This document shows positions 10,532 to 18,580 of a DNA stretch of 64,000 bases, in pieces (the first letter of the stretch is position 1; every line of letters begins with the position of its first letter). Source of the DNA: DAOUAT01 sp964551735 (lineage in GTDB: Bacteria; Chloroflexota; Anaerolineae; CG2-30-64-16); assembly GCA_964551735.1 (NCBI GenBank), contig CAZKEF010000025.1, positions 1-64,000 of the forward strand, written 5' to 3'. The notes under the pieces are model-generated. The model saw nothing but the letters and a program-made list of their open reading frames with translations. It had not been told where the DNA came from and made no database searches. Both the position numbers and the translations under genes were made by a program.

Positions 10532-11549
10532 ACATCAGCCCCATCGTCTCTGCCAACCCGAACATCAGGTTCATATTCTGCACCGCCTGGCCCGAGGCGC
10601 CTTTACCCAGGTTGTCAATGCTGGACGTGACGATCAGCGTGCGCGTGCCGGGCACGAAAGTCAGGCCGATGGCGCAGGTGTTGGTGTGCGCGGTGTGGCC
10701 GAGGGTGGCGACCTGGCCCGCGGGCAGCACGTAGGTCAGCGGCTCGCCCGCGTAGGTGGCCTCATACCGCACCCGCACTTCCACCTCCCCCACCCCTTCC
10801 GGCAGCGTCACATAGATCGTGGACAGCATCCCCCGGCTCACCGGAACCAGATGCGGGGAGAAGACGATTCGCTGATTCGCTGATTCGCTGATTCCCAACT
10901 CCTGCTCCATCTCCGGCAAATGCCGGTGCGCCCGGCCGATGCTATAGGGGCTGAGGTTCTCGTTAGCTTCCACGAAATGGGTCTTCAGGCTGAGTGACCG
11001 CCCCGCGCCCGACACGCCCGACTTACTGTCCGCAATGATCGTGCCGTTCAGCCAGCCCGCCCGGGCCAGCGGCGCCAGGCCCAGGACCACGCTGGTGGGG
11101 TAGCAGCCGGGATTCGCCACCACGCCCGCGCAGGCGATCCGGTCACGGTAAAGCTCTGGCAAGCCGTAGACCGCCTGAGCCAGAAGCGCCGGCTCGGTGT
11201 GCGCGTGGCCATACCACTGCTGGTAGACTGCGGGGTCGCGCAGCCGGTAATCCGCACTGAGGTCAACCACCCGCGCGCCGGCCGCGCGCGCGGCCGCCAC
11301 CGGCGCCAGCGACGCCGCGTGCGGCAGACAGCAAAAGACCAGGTCCACGGCCGCGTAATCGGCCTGCGCCAACTTGATCAGTGCCCGGTCGCCCAACACG
11401 GGCGGCACCGCGAACACGTCGCCGAAGCGCTGCCCGGCCGACTGCTCCGACGTGAGCCAGACGATCCTGGCGGCTGGATGGCGCTGAAGCAGCCGCAGCA
11501 ACTCCAGGCCGGTATAGCCGGTTGCGCCGATGATACCAATTCTAACCAT
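10530..11549 (-). CDS. argC: N-acetyl-gamma-glutamyl-phosphate reductase
   Basis: A 339-residue NADPH-dependent reductase producing N-acetylglutamate semialdehyde from the phosphate made by ArgB. It begins with the Rossmann loop GIIGATGYTGLELLRLL, and the catalytic cysteine is in ANPGCYPTSVVLGLAPL near residue 150. PHLVPVSRGML is also typical. Start ATG 11549 follows a GGAGTG site. Inside the gene, three copies of GATTCGCT (10866-10895) encode ISESANQR just before IVFSPHLVP, another intragenic word repeat. It is the first gene of the arg cluster, behind the leader at 11.74-11.94 kb. Confidence 0.95.
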   Translation of the reverse strand: MVRIGIIGATGYTGLELLRLLQRHPAARIVWLTSEQSAGQRFGDVFAVPPVLGDRALIKLAQADYAAVDLVFCCLPHAASLAPVAAARAAGARVVDLSADYRLRDPAVYQQWYGHAHTEPALLAQAVYGLPELYRDRIACAGVVANPGCYPTSVVLGLAPLARAGWLNGTIIADSKSGVSGAGRSLSLKTHFVEANENLSPYSIGRAHRHLPEMEQELGISESANQRIVFSPHLVPVSRGMLSTIYVTLPEGVGEVEVRVRYEATYAGEPLTYVLPAGQVATLGHTAHTNTCAIGLTFVPGTRTLIVTSSIDNLGKGASGQAVQNMNLMFGLAETMGLM

Positions 11550-11596
11550 GTAGTTCACTCCACACAACTACCGATATCCTTGCTGCCTGCAAGCAC

Positions 11597-11704
11597 CCTG
11601 AGCGGAGCACGGCATTCGTTCGCCGTTCGCAGTCGAAGGGTGGCGGCCTGACACATAAGACCGCTCCGCATCCTTCGACTGTGGGCTGCGGCCCTCCGCT
11701 CAGG
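11597..11704. repeat. Long inverted repeat of the CTTCGAC/GAGCGGAG type
   Basis: CCTGAGCGGAG (11597) pairs with CTCCGCTCAGG (11694), and CAGTCGAAGG (11630) with CCTTCGACTG (11672). The whole element can fold into one hairpin of about 108 nt. It lies between the arg leader terminator and argC. Elements with CTTCGAC and GCTCAGG arms are common in uncultured bacterial genomes; a decayed copy is seen near 41170. Confidence 0.8.
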
Positions 11705-11736
11705 ATGCTCCGCCACCGTTGAACGGCGAAATCACA

Positions 11737-11773
11737 CAAAAAAGACCAGCTCCCCGGAACTGGGTGCTGGTCT
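11737..11773 (-). terminator. Leader terminator (attenuator candidate) before argC
   Basis: On the minus strand AGACCAGC and GCTGGTCT form an eight-base-pair stem with extra pairing inside, followed by a T run. It lies about 165 nt after the predicted start of transcription and about 190 nt before argC, so it can end transcription before the operon unless it is prevented from forming. Confidence 0.8.
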
Positions 11774-11937
11774 GCCTCGTGCTGTCGTAGACGTTTGGCT
11801 CGCGCGTGCCCTGACCGGGTGCTATCCCGATGAGTTGGGACGACGACGAGGGAAACGCAGGCTAAAAGCCACTGTCTTGCTCCAAACGTTGGTTATGCTT
11901 CTGGCACGGCGGCGCATCCCGCCGCCCATCTTTTGCG
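11774..11937 (-). promoter_or_regulatory. Structured leader of the arg operon
   Basis: The message leader contains a strong hairpin GGCGGCG...CGCCGCC and two long-range complementary pairs: AACGTTTGG with CCAAACGT, and CCTCGTCGTCGTC with a GACAGCACGAGG-like partner. These overlap the run-up to the terminator, so alternative folds are possible. No T-box motif, known riboswitch core or convincing leader peptide was recognised. Confidence 0.55.
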
Positions 11938-11943
11938 GGTGGG

Positions 11944-11972
11944 AGTGTAGCACAGGTGGCCGTGGCTGTCAA
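11944..11972 (-). promoter_or_regulatory. Sigma-70-type promoter of the arg operon
   Basis: TTGACA and TACACT separated by exactly 17 nt on the minus strand. The promoter overlaps the 3' end of the upstream GNAT gene. The same -10 sequence TACACT recurs in the promoters of rnj and recA. Confidence 0.8.
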
Positions 11973-12568
11973 ACACGACTTGGCCCTTGTAGCCACGCCT
12001 CCAGCCGCGCCTTGACCGTCGGCCACTCCCGATCGAGGATGCTGTAATACACCGAATCCCGGATCGTCCCGTCCGGCGTGATCATGTGGTTACGCAGGAC
12101 GCCCTCTTTGGCCGCGCCCAGGCGCTCGATGGCCCGCTGGGAGCGCTCGTTGCGCAGGTCGGTCTTGAACTGTACGCGGATACAGCCCAACGTCTCGAAC
12201 GCGTGGCGCAGGAGCAAGTACTTGCACTCGGTGTTGACGGCCGTGCGCCGGAAGGCCGCGCCGTACCAGGTGCCGCCGATCTCCAGGCCGCGGTCGTGGC
12301 GCCGGATGTCCATGTAGCGCGTGCAGCCAATGGCCCGATCGGTCAGTTGGCAGATCACTGCGAAAGGCAGATCCGTGCCGCGCGCCTGCCGCGCCAGCAG
12401 ATCGCGCACAAAGCCCAGCATCTTGGCCTCACTGTCAATATCTCCGTACAGCATGTAGCGCCAGATGTCCGGGTCCAGGCCCACTGCGGCCAGATCGGGC
12501 ACATGCGTTTCGGTCAGCGGCTCCAACCGGACGCACCCGGCGGTCAGGGTAATGGGTTGGATGTTCAT
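11969..12568 (-). CDS. RimJ/RimL-type GNAT acetyltransferase
   Basis: A 199-residue acetyltransferase of the GNAT_3 type. It would transfer acetyl from acetyl-CoA to an amine, protein N-terminus or small molecule; the substrate is unknown. The family signature runs from GTWYGAAFRRTAVNTECKYL (residues about 112-131) to VQFKTDLRNERSQRAIERLG, the region of the acetyl-CoA pyrophosphate loop and the C-terminal strand pair. ATG 12568 is chosen because the 25 residues upstream are unconserved. It is divergent from RNase J and precedes the arg promoter, which overlaps its 3' end. Confidence 0.85.
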   Translation of the reverse strand: MNIQPITLTAGCVRLEPLTETHVPDLAAVGLDPDIWRYMLYGDIDSEAKMLGFVRDLLARQARGTDLPFAVICQLTDRAIGCTRYMDIRRHDRGLEIGGTWYGAAFRRTAVNTECKYLLLRHAFETLGCIRVQFKTDLRNERSQRAIERLGAAKEGVLRNHMITPDGTIRDSVYYSILDREWPTVKARLEAWLQGPSRV

Positions 12569-12636
12569 GGGGGGCAGTATAGAACAGGTTGTGCAACGGG
12601 TCAATTGGGGAATTTGGACTATTTCTCTCACAGACT

Positions 12637-12665
12637 TTGACAAAAATCGCCTTCTGGGCTACACT
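12637..12665 (+). promoter_or_regulatory. Sigma-70-type promoter of the RNase J gene
   Basis: TTGACA, a 17-nt spacer and TACACT. Transcription should begin near 12672, about 120 nt before the chosen start codon. Confidence 0.8.
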
Positions 12666-12715
12666 ATGAGTGTTATGAGGCGGCGCACGTCTCGCTGGAA
12701 TGTATCCATATGGAT

Positions 12716-12748
12716 GTCGTCTGGGGCAGTTCGCCGGACGACTTTTTT
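12716..12748 (+). terminator. Terminator-like hairpin in the RNase J leader
   Basis: GTCGTCTGG and CCGGACGAC form a stem closed by a short loop, followed directly by TTTTTTATT. It lies between the promoter and the start codon, so it should cut off most transcripts unless it is antagonised. The reading frame of the downstream gene is open right through it. Confidence 0.75.
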
Positions 12749-12791
12749 ATTGGGCCCCGATCCGCGCGATCCGGGCCGGGAAGAACAAAAA

Positions 12792-14450
12792 ATGACGGAA
12801 AGTCTGCGCATCATCCCCTTGGGCGGCCTGGGGGAAGTGGGGAAGAACATGATGCTCTTCGAATATGGCCGCAACATCCTGGTGGTAGACGCAGGGATCA
12901 TGTTCCCAGAACAGGACATGCTCGGCATTGACGTGGTGATCCCCGACTACTCGTATTTGCGCGCGCGCGCCGACCGGGTGCGCGCATTCGTGATCACCCA
13001 CGGCCACGAGGACCACATCGGCGGGTTGCCCTATCTGCTGGGCGACGTGGTGCCGGCCAACACACCGATCTACGCGACACCCCTGGCCGCGGGCCTGATC
13101 CGGGCGAAGCTGGCGGAGCATCCGAAACTGGGCACGCCCAACCTGCACCCCATCACTGCCGGCGAAACCTTTCTGGTCGGCCCGTTCGAGGTGGAGTTTC
13201 TGGCCATCACCCACTCAATCCCCGACGGGGTCGGCCTGGCCATCGGCACGCCGGCCGGCAAGGTGCTCCACACCGGCGACTTCAAGTTCGACTACACACC
13301 GGTACGCGGGGGTGGCCCCAGCTTTGCGCGCTTAGGCCAGTTGGGCGCGCAGGGGGTGCTGGCACTGCTCAGCGACTCCACCGGCGCAGAGAAAGCGGGC
13401 TCAACCCCTTCCGAGGCGGTCATCGGCCCCGCGTTTGAACAGATTTTCCGGGAGGCGCCGGGCCGGATCATTATCGCGACCTTCGCGTCGCTGCTGAGCC
13501 GCGTGCAGCAGGTGATCGATGCGGCGGAGCGGCACGGCCGCTTGGTTGCGCTGGCCGGCTACTCCATGGTCAAGACCGCCGAGATCGCACGCGAGCTGGG
13601 CCACCTGGAGGCGCCTCCCGGTCTGCTGGTTGACCTGAACGAGGCGTTGAAGCTGCCCGATGGCCGCGTCGCCATCGTCACCACCGGCAGCCAGGGCCAG
13701 CCCGAGGCCGCGCTGGCGCGCATGGCCCACGGCACGCACCGCCAGATTGAAGTCAAGGCCGGCGACACCGTCGTCCTGTCATCAACGCCCATCCCCGGCA
13801 ACGAGGAGGTGGTGGCGCGGCTCATCAACAAGCTGATCGCCCGCGGTGCGGAGGTGATCTACCCGCCGCTGGCGCCGGTGCACGTGTCGGGCCATGCCAG
13901 CCAGGAGGAGCAAAAGCTGATGCTGTCGCTGACCCGGCCGCGCTTCTTCATCCCGGTGCATGGTGAGCTGCGCCACCTGCACGCCCACGCGCGGCTTGCA
14001 CGGCAGCTCGGTATCCCGGCCGATAATATCGTGGTAGCCGAAAACGGCGCGGTGATCGAGCTCAACGCCGATTCGGCGCGCATCGTTGAGCAGGTTCCAG
14101 CCGGTGAGGTGTACGTGGATGGCTCTGGCGTGGGGGATGTGGGACCAAAGGTGATGGCTGAACGCGAGATCCTGGCCCGCGATGGCTTCGTGATCGCGTT
14201 AGTGCCGGTCAGCGCGGCCACTGGCGAGGTGGTCGGCAGGCCGGAGCTGGTTTCCCGCGGGTTCGTTTACGTGCGTGAAAGCAACGACCTGCTGGAACGG
14301 GCAGCGGATCGCGCGTACTCCGCGCTGCGGGTCACCAACATCCGCAAACGCCAGGCCATCATCGAGCGGACCCAAGATGCGCTGAAACGTTTCCTGTTTG
14401 ACGAGACCGGCCGCAAGCCGATGGTGGTCGCGATAGTGATCGAGAAATAG
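12792..14450 (+). CDS. rnj: Ribonuclease J
   Basis: A 552-residue metallo-beta-lactamase/beta-CASP nuclease with 5'-3' exonuclease and endonuclease activity on RNA, central to mRNA decay. The zinc site HGHEDHIGG is near residue 72. Later metal and beta-CASP motifs are seen as HTGDFKFD, VPASS-type LSSTPIPGNE and HVSGHASQEE, followed by HGELRHL. The C-terminal domain is present, so the length is normal. Start ATG 12792 matches family length; the frame stays open for 109 more codons upstream but that stretch is unconserved and crosses a terminator. It is convergent with rny, and the two share the hairpin at 14457. Confidence 0.95.
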   Translation: MTESLRIIPLGGLGEVGKNMMLFEYGRNILVVDAGIMFPEQDMLGIDVVIPDYSYLRARADRVRAFVITHGHEDHIGGLPYLLGDVVPANTPIYATPLAAGLIRAKLAEHPKLGTPNLHPITAGETFLVGPFEVEFLAITHSIPDGVGLAIGTPAGKVLHTGDFKFDYTPVRGGGPSFARLGQLGAQGVLALLSDSTGAEKAGSTPSEAVIGPAFEQIFREAPGRIIIATFASLLSRVQQVIDAAERHGRLVALAGYSMVKTAEIARELGHLEAPPGLLVDLNEALKLPDGRVAIVTTGSQGQPEAALARMAHGTHRQIEVKAGDTVVLSSTPIPGNEEVVARLINKLIARGAEVIYPPLAPVHVSGHASQEEQKLMLSLTRPRFFIPVHGELRHLHAHARLARQLGIPADNIVVAENGAVIELNADSARIVEQVPAGEVYVDGSGVGDVGPKVMAEREILARDGFVIALVPVSAATGEVVGRPELVSRGFVYVRESNDLLERAADRAYSALRVTNIRKRQAIIERTQDALKRFLFDETGRKPMVVAIVIEK

Positions 14451-14456
14451 AAAAGA

Positions 14457-14488
14457 GGGAGGCGGGTGACGGTCGTCACCCGCCTCCC
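14457..14488. terminator. Shared bidirectional terminator of rnj and rny
   Basis: A perfect 14-bp stem, GGGAGGCGGGTGAC against GTCACCCGCCTCCC, with a four-base loop. On the minus strand it is followed by TCTTTTCTATTT, a good tract for stopping rny transcripts. The plus-strand tail is weaker. Confidence 0.85.
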
Positions 14489-14509
14489 TTCACTATCAAG
14501 CCGTAAGAG

Positions 14510-16081
14510 CTACTTTGCCAGCTCCACCGCGCGCGTCTCACGCACGACCATCACCTTGATCTGGCCCGGATACTCCAGGTTATCCTCGATCCGCTGAGCG
14601 ATCTCCTTGGCCAGGCGGATCGAAGCCAAGTCGTCCACGTCTTCGGGCTTCACGATCACACGCACCTCGCGGCCGGCCTGGATCGCATAGGTCTGCTGGA
14701 CACCCTGGAACGAGTTGCCGATCTCCTCCAGCGCCTGGATACGCTTGACGTAGGTTTCCAACGCCTCGCGTCGCGCACCGGGCCGCGAGCCGGAGATGGC
14801 GTCCGCAGCCGTGGCGATAGCCGCTTCCACCGACAGCTGATCCACCTCGTGATGATGCGATGCGATGATATTCACCACCTCGGCCGGCACACCGTAGCGC
14901 TTGGCGATATCTGCGCCCACCTGGGCATGCGCGCCTTCCACCTCGTGACTCACGGCCTTGCCGATATCATGCAGCAGCGCGCCCATCTTGGCGATCTGGA
15001 TGTTCGCGCCCATTTCAGCAGCCAACATCGCCGCGATATGGGTGGCCTCCACGGCGTGTGCCAGCTGATTCTGGCCGTAGCTGGTACGATATTTCAGGCG
15101 GCCCAAGAGCTTGACCAACTCAGGGTGCAACATCTGTAAGCCCACCTCGATCACGGCTTGCTCGCCCGCGTCCTTGATGGACTTCTCCACCTCTTGCTGT
15201 GCCTTCTCGACCTCTTTCTCGATGCGCGCCGGGTGGATGCGGCCATCTTGCACCAAGCGGCCCAAGGCAATGCGCGCCACCTCGCGGCGGACGGGGTCAA
15301 AGCTGGATATGATCACCGCCTCGGGTGTGTCATCCACTACCAGGTCCACCCCGGTGACCTGTTCAATGGCCCGGATGTTGCGGCCCTGGCGGCCGATGAT
15401 GCGGCCCTTCATCTCGTCCGTAGGAAGCGGCACGCTGGAGACCGTGGTCTCCGACACGTGCTCCGAGGCCACCCGCTCGATGACGCGTGTGATGATGCGG
15501 CGCGCTCGCTCGTCAGCCTCGGCCATGGCCTCAGCCTCAACCTCCCGGATCTTGCGGGCCATCTCCTGCCGGGTGCTCAGCTCGACCGCGGCCAACAGCT
15601 CGCGTCGCGCGTCGTCCTGGCTCATGTTGGCGATCCGCTCCAGTTCCAGGCGGCGCTCCTCCTCCAGCTTGACCAGATCGGCCTCGCGTTTGTCCAGTTT
15701 GGCCTGGCGCTGATCCAACTTGCGGTTGCGCGCATCCGCCTGTTCCAGCTTGACGTCAAGTTGCTCCTGGCGTCGCTGGAGCCGCTCCTCGCTGCGGTCC
15801 ATTTCTCGGCGCCGGCGTTGGATGTCTTGCTCCGCCTCTTCAAGGATGCGAACCTTCTGTTCCTGGGCAACCAGCGCTACGGTCTTGGCTTTGCTTTCAG
15901 CCTCAGCCAGGATGCGCTTAGACTCGACCTCAGCGTTGCGGGTGAGGGCCTCGGCCTCATTGCGCGCCTGGAGCTGGCGAGAGCGCACGATCAAGTAGCC
16001 GATGACCCCGCCGGCCACGCCAGCCGCCAGGAAGATCAGCAGGTCCACCACCACGCGGAGACCTGGATTTCCGATAAACAT
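14510..16081 (-). CDS. rny: Ribonuclease Y
   Basis: A 523-residue membrane-anchored endoribonuclease that starts mRNA decay. One N-terminal transmembrane helix (residues about 9-30) precedes a long coiled coil rich in Glu, Arg and Gln (to about 210). A KH domain follows (GRQGRNIRAIEQ), then an HD domain with the metal-binding HD pair in LLHDIGKA near residue 370. Full length for the family. It lies 16 nt after recX and faces RNase J, so both main decay nucleases of this organism are convergent neighbours. Confidence 0.96.
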   Translation of the reverse strand: MFIGNPGLRVVVDLLIFLAAGVAGGVIGYLIVRSRQLQARNEAEALTRNAEVESKRILAEAESKAKTVALVAQEQKVRILEEAEQDIQRRRREMDRSEERLQRRQEQLDVKLEQADARNRKLDQRQAKLDKREADLVKLEEERRLELERIANMSQDDARRELLAAVELSTRQEMARKIREVEAEAMAEADERARRIITRVIERVASEHVSETTVSSVPLPTDEMKGRIIGRQGRNIRAIEQVTGVDLVVDDTPEAVIISSFDPVRREVARIALGRLVQDGRIHPARIEKEVEKAQQEVEKSIKDAGEQAVIEVGLQMLHPELVKLLGRLKYRTSYGQNQLAHAVEATHIAAMLAAEMGANIQIAKMGALLHDIGKAVSHEVEGAHAQVGADIAKRYGVPAEVVNIIASHHHEVDQLSVEAAIATAADAISGSRPGARREALETYVKRIQALEEIGNSFQGVQQTYAIQAGREVRVIVKPEDVDDLASIRLAKEIAQRIEDNLEYPGQIKVMVVRETRAVELAK

Positions 16082-16097
16082 CGTTAATTCCTCACTT

Positions 16098-16745
16098 TCA
16101 GTCTGGCATTATATCTTGGGAAAGTTCACGCAGCAACCGGGCGACGGCCTCTGCGATCACGTCATAGTCAAAGCCACGGCGCAACAAAAAGTCACTCAAC
16201 TTGCGCCGAAAGCTTGTGGGATCCACCTGCGCCAATTGCGCAAGACGCTCAGCGCGCGGCTGCGCTGCCCGGTATGCGGCCTCAGCCGTATCCAACCTTT
16301 CCAGCGCCCCGGCGATGGTGTCAGCGTCAAGGCCGCGCTGCCGCAATTCCTGGCGCAACGCTCGCTCCCCTTTGGGGCGAAAGCGTTGGCGGTTCTCGAC
16401 CCAGAACCGGGCAAACTCAGCGTCGTCCAGGTAGCCTTGTTCGGCCAACCGGGCCAACGTCTCTTCCACAGTATCCGGGTCAAAATCGGCCTCGACCAGG
16501 TTCCGCCGCAGCTCGGCCGCGCTGCGCGGCCGATAGCTCAGGTAATGCAGCGCACGGTCATAGGCTTTCTGCCGGATATCCAGCGCCCGCAATTGGGCGA
16601 TCTCGGTGTCGTCAAGGTGCTGGCCCACGCGCAGGCGGGCGGCCTCCAGGGCCGGCAGCGCCAGGACATATGTGCCGTCCAGGTATACGTTCACCCGGTC
16701 AGCCGTCTGTTTTTGAAACTTCAAACTCGTGATCGTACCGGCCAT
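16098..16745 (-). CDS. recX: Regulatory protein RecX
   Basis: A 215-residue, mostly helical RecX. It binds RecA filaments and limits recombinase activity. Repeated three-helix units show the usual blocks YDRALHYLSYRPRSAAELRR, GYLDDAEFARFWVENR and KGERALRQELRQRG. ATG 16745 (MAGTITSLK) is preferred over the longer frame because the 15 residues before it are unconserved. RecX lies downstream of recA in the same direction, but about 500 nt and two terminator-like hairpins separate them, so it is unlikely to be a simple readthrough product of recA. Confidence 0.9.
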   Translation of the reverse strand: MAGTITSLKFQKQTADRVNVYLDGTYVLALPALEAARLRVGQHLDDTEIAQLRALDIRQKAYDRALHYLSYRPRSAAELRRNLVEADFDPDTVEETLARLAEQGYLDDAEFARFWVENRQRFRPKGERALRQELRQRGLDADTIAGALERLDTAEAAYRAAQPRAERLAQLAQVDPTSFRRKLSDFLLRRGFDYDVIAEAVARLLRELSQDIMPD

Positions 16746-16801
16746 CCGAGCCTGTCTCGGGAGCAGGCGCGAGGCCGTGCCCCTACACATTGATTAACAA
16801 C

Positions 16802-16856
16802 AAAAAAGCCGTAGCCACAGGCTGCCCCGTTGAGGCCCTGCGCCACAGCTTTTGTC
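16802..16856 (-). terminator. Terminator hairpin upstream of recX
   Basis: On the minus strand, AAGCTGTGGCGCAGGGC pairs with GCCTGTGGCTACGGCTT with a few mismatches and is followed by six T. It would end the candidate RNA about 57 nt before recX. Confidence 0.7.
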
Positions 16857-17106
16857 TCGTTTACAGCGCGCGCGAATGCTGAACTTACCCGTGCAGCAGC
16901 GTCAGCACGCTCGAAGTTCTTCGGACGTGGAGAGCGCCGGAGAAACCGGCCAATTCCGTACGCCGGGGCATCCCAACATCGAAAGATATGCCCGGCTCAA
17001 CTCACAGGTGCGTGAGCAACCTCGCACCCCTGCGCATGGGCTTGCGAGGTTACTTGCGCTACGCCATGGATGATACCCCCACGAGTCTCCAGTGCCAGCG
17101 CCGCTG
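16802..17106 (-). ncRNA. Candidate structured non-coding RNA between recA and recX
   Basis: This interval has no convincing ORF but is bounded by a promoter (17113-17141) and a hairpin with a T run (16802-16856). Read on the minus strand, it contains AACCTCGCA/TGCGAGGTT, GCCGGGCAT/ATGCCCCGGC, GCCGG/CCGGC and AGCGT/ACGCT hairpins in a row. The predicted RNA is about 300 nt. It lacks the conserved blocks of RNase P RNA, tmRNA, SRP RNA or a T-box. It could instead be a long recX leader. Confidence 0.45.
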
Positions 17107-17112
17107 CAGCGG

Positions 17113-17141
17113 CGTATAAACGGCGATTCAAACTGTGTCCA
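17113..17141 (-). promoter_or_regulatory. Promoter of the candidate RNA
   Basis: On the minus strand TGGACA and TATACG lie 17 nt apart, one and two mismatches from consensus. The predicted start is near 17106, next to a GCCGCTGCAGCGGC palindrome. Confidence 0.5.
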
Positions 17142-17157
17142 GGCCCCAACCAGGGGC

Positions 17158-17239
17158 AAAAAGCTGCTCCGAAACCGGTCTGCCGACCGCCGGCCCCGCT
17201 GCACAGATGACAATAAGCGCGCGTCGGGGTTCGGAGCAG
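17158..17239 (-). terminator. Terminator region after recA
   Basis: CTGCTCCGAACC and GGTTTCGGAGCAG form a stem followed by CTTTTTG on the minus strand. A second hairpin, GGCTGACGC/GCGTCAGCC at 17243-17276, lies between it and the recA stop. Together they should end recA transcripts. Confidence 0.7.
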
Positions 17240-17290
17240 GATGGCTGACGCCTGCCTCCGGGGCGCAGCGTCAGCCAAAGATAACAGCAA

Positions 17291-18331
<1,041 letters not shown>

Positions 18332-18390
18332 ACGTCACTCCCTCTCAAGTACACGTCAACGAATCAAACTTATGTGCGAGCGATGACAGG

Positions 18391-18419
18391 AGTGTACATC
18401 AGGCTGGGGAAAAACGCAA
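18391..18419 (-). promoter_or_regulatory. recA promoter
   Basis: On the minus strand TTGCGT and TACACT are separated by 17 nt. The transcript would have a leader of about 55 nt before the recA ATG. The SOS box lies 14 nt upstream of the -35 element. Confidence 0.75.
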
Positions 18420-18432
18420 ATTACGAAACGAG

Positions 18433-18446
18433 AGAACGGATGTTCG
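18433..18446. promoter_or_regulatory. SOS (LexA) box upstream of recA
   Basis: The palindrome AGAACGGATGTTCG contains GAAC-N4-GTTC, the core of the Gram-positive-type LexA operator. Its place just upstream of the recA promoter fits SOS control. LexA is not encoded in this window. Confidence 0.75.
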
Positions 18447-18459
18447 TAAAACAACAAAG

Positions 18460-18503
18460 CCCTGCTCTTGAGCCGATCGAAGGTCCTCTTTTCAAGAGCA
18501 GGG
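18460..18503 (-). terminator. Terminator after the secreted-protein operon
   Basis: CCCTGCTCTTGA and TCAAGAGCAGGG make a perfect 12-bp stem. On the minus strand it is followed by CTTTGTTGTTTT. It lies 77 nt after the stop of the 18581-20218 gene. Confidence 0.8.
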
Positions 18504-18580
18504 AAGGAGCAAGGGCAGAGATTCACCGGAAGCTGCGCGCTCATGGCCGCAGTCATTCGTTCCGCTCAACCGGAGACGTG

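Noticed and set aside
11542..11739. 65-residue ORF on the minus strand before argC
   Set aside because: It is read from the arms of the long inverted repeat, has no ribosome site, and is rich in Cys and Arg as expected from repeat sequence.
11774..11937. T-box in the arg leader
   Set aside because: The TGGNACCGCG antiterminator core is missing, unlike the leader at 46.7 kb.
12465..12791. 109-residue N-terminal extension of RNase J
   Set aside because: It runs upstream of the promoter, crosses the leader terminator and lacks similarity to RNase J; the ATG at 12792 gives the usual length.
16802..17106. RNase P RNA, tmRNA or SRP RNA in the recA-recX gap
   Set aside because: None of the conserved blocks (RNase P GAGGAAAGTCC, tmRNA ends with a T arm and CCA, SRP GGAAGGAAGCA) is present; it is kept only as an unidentified RNA candidate.
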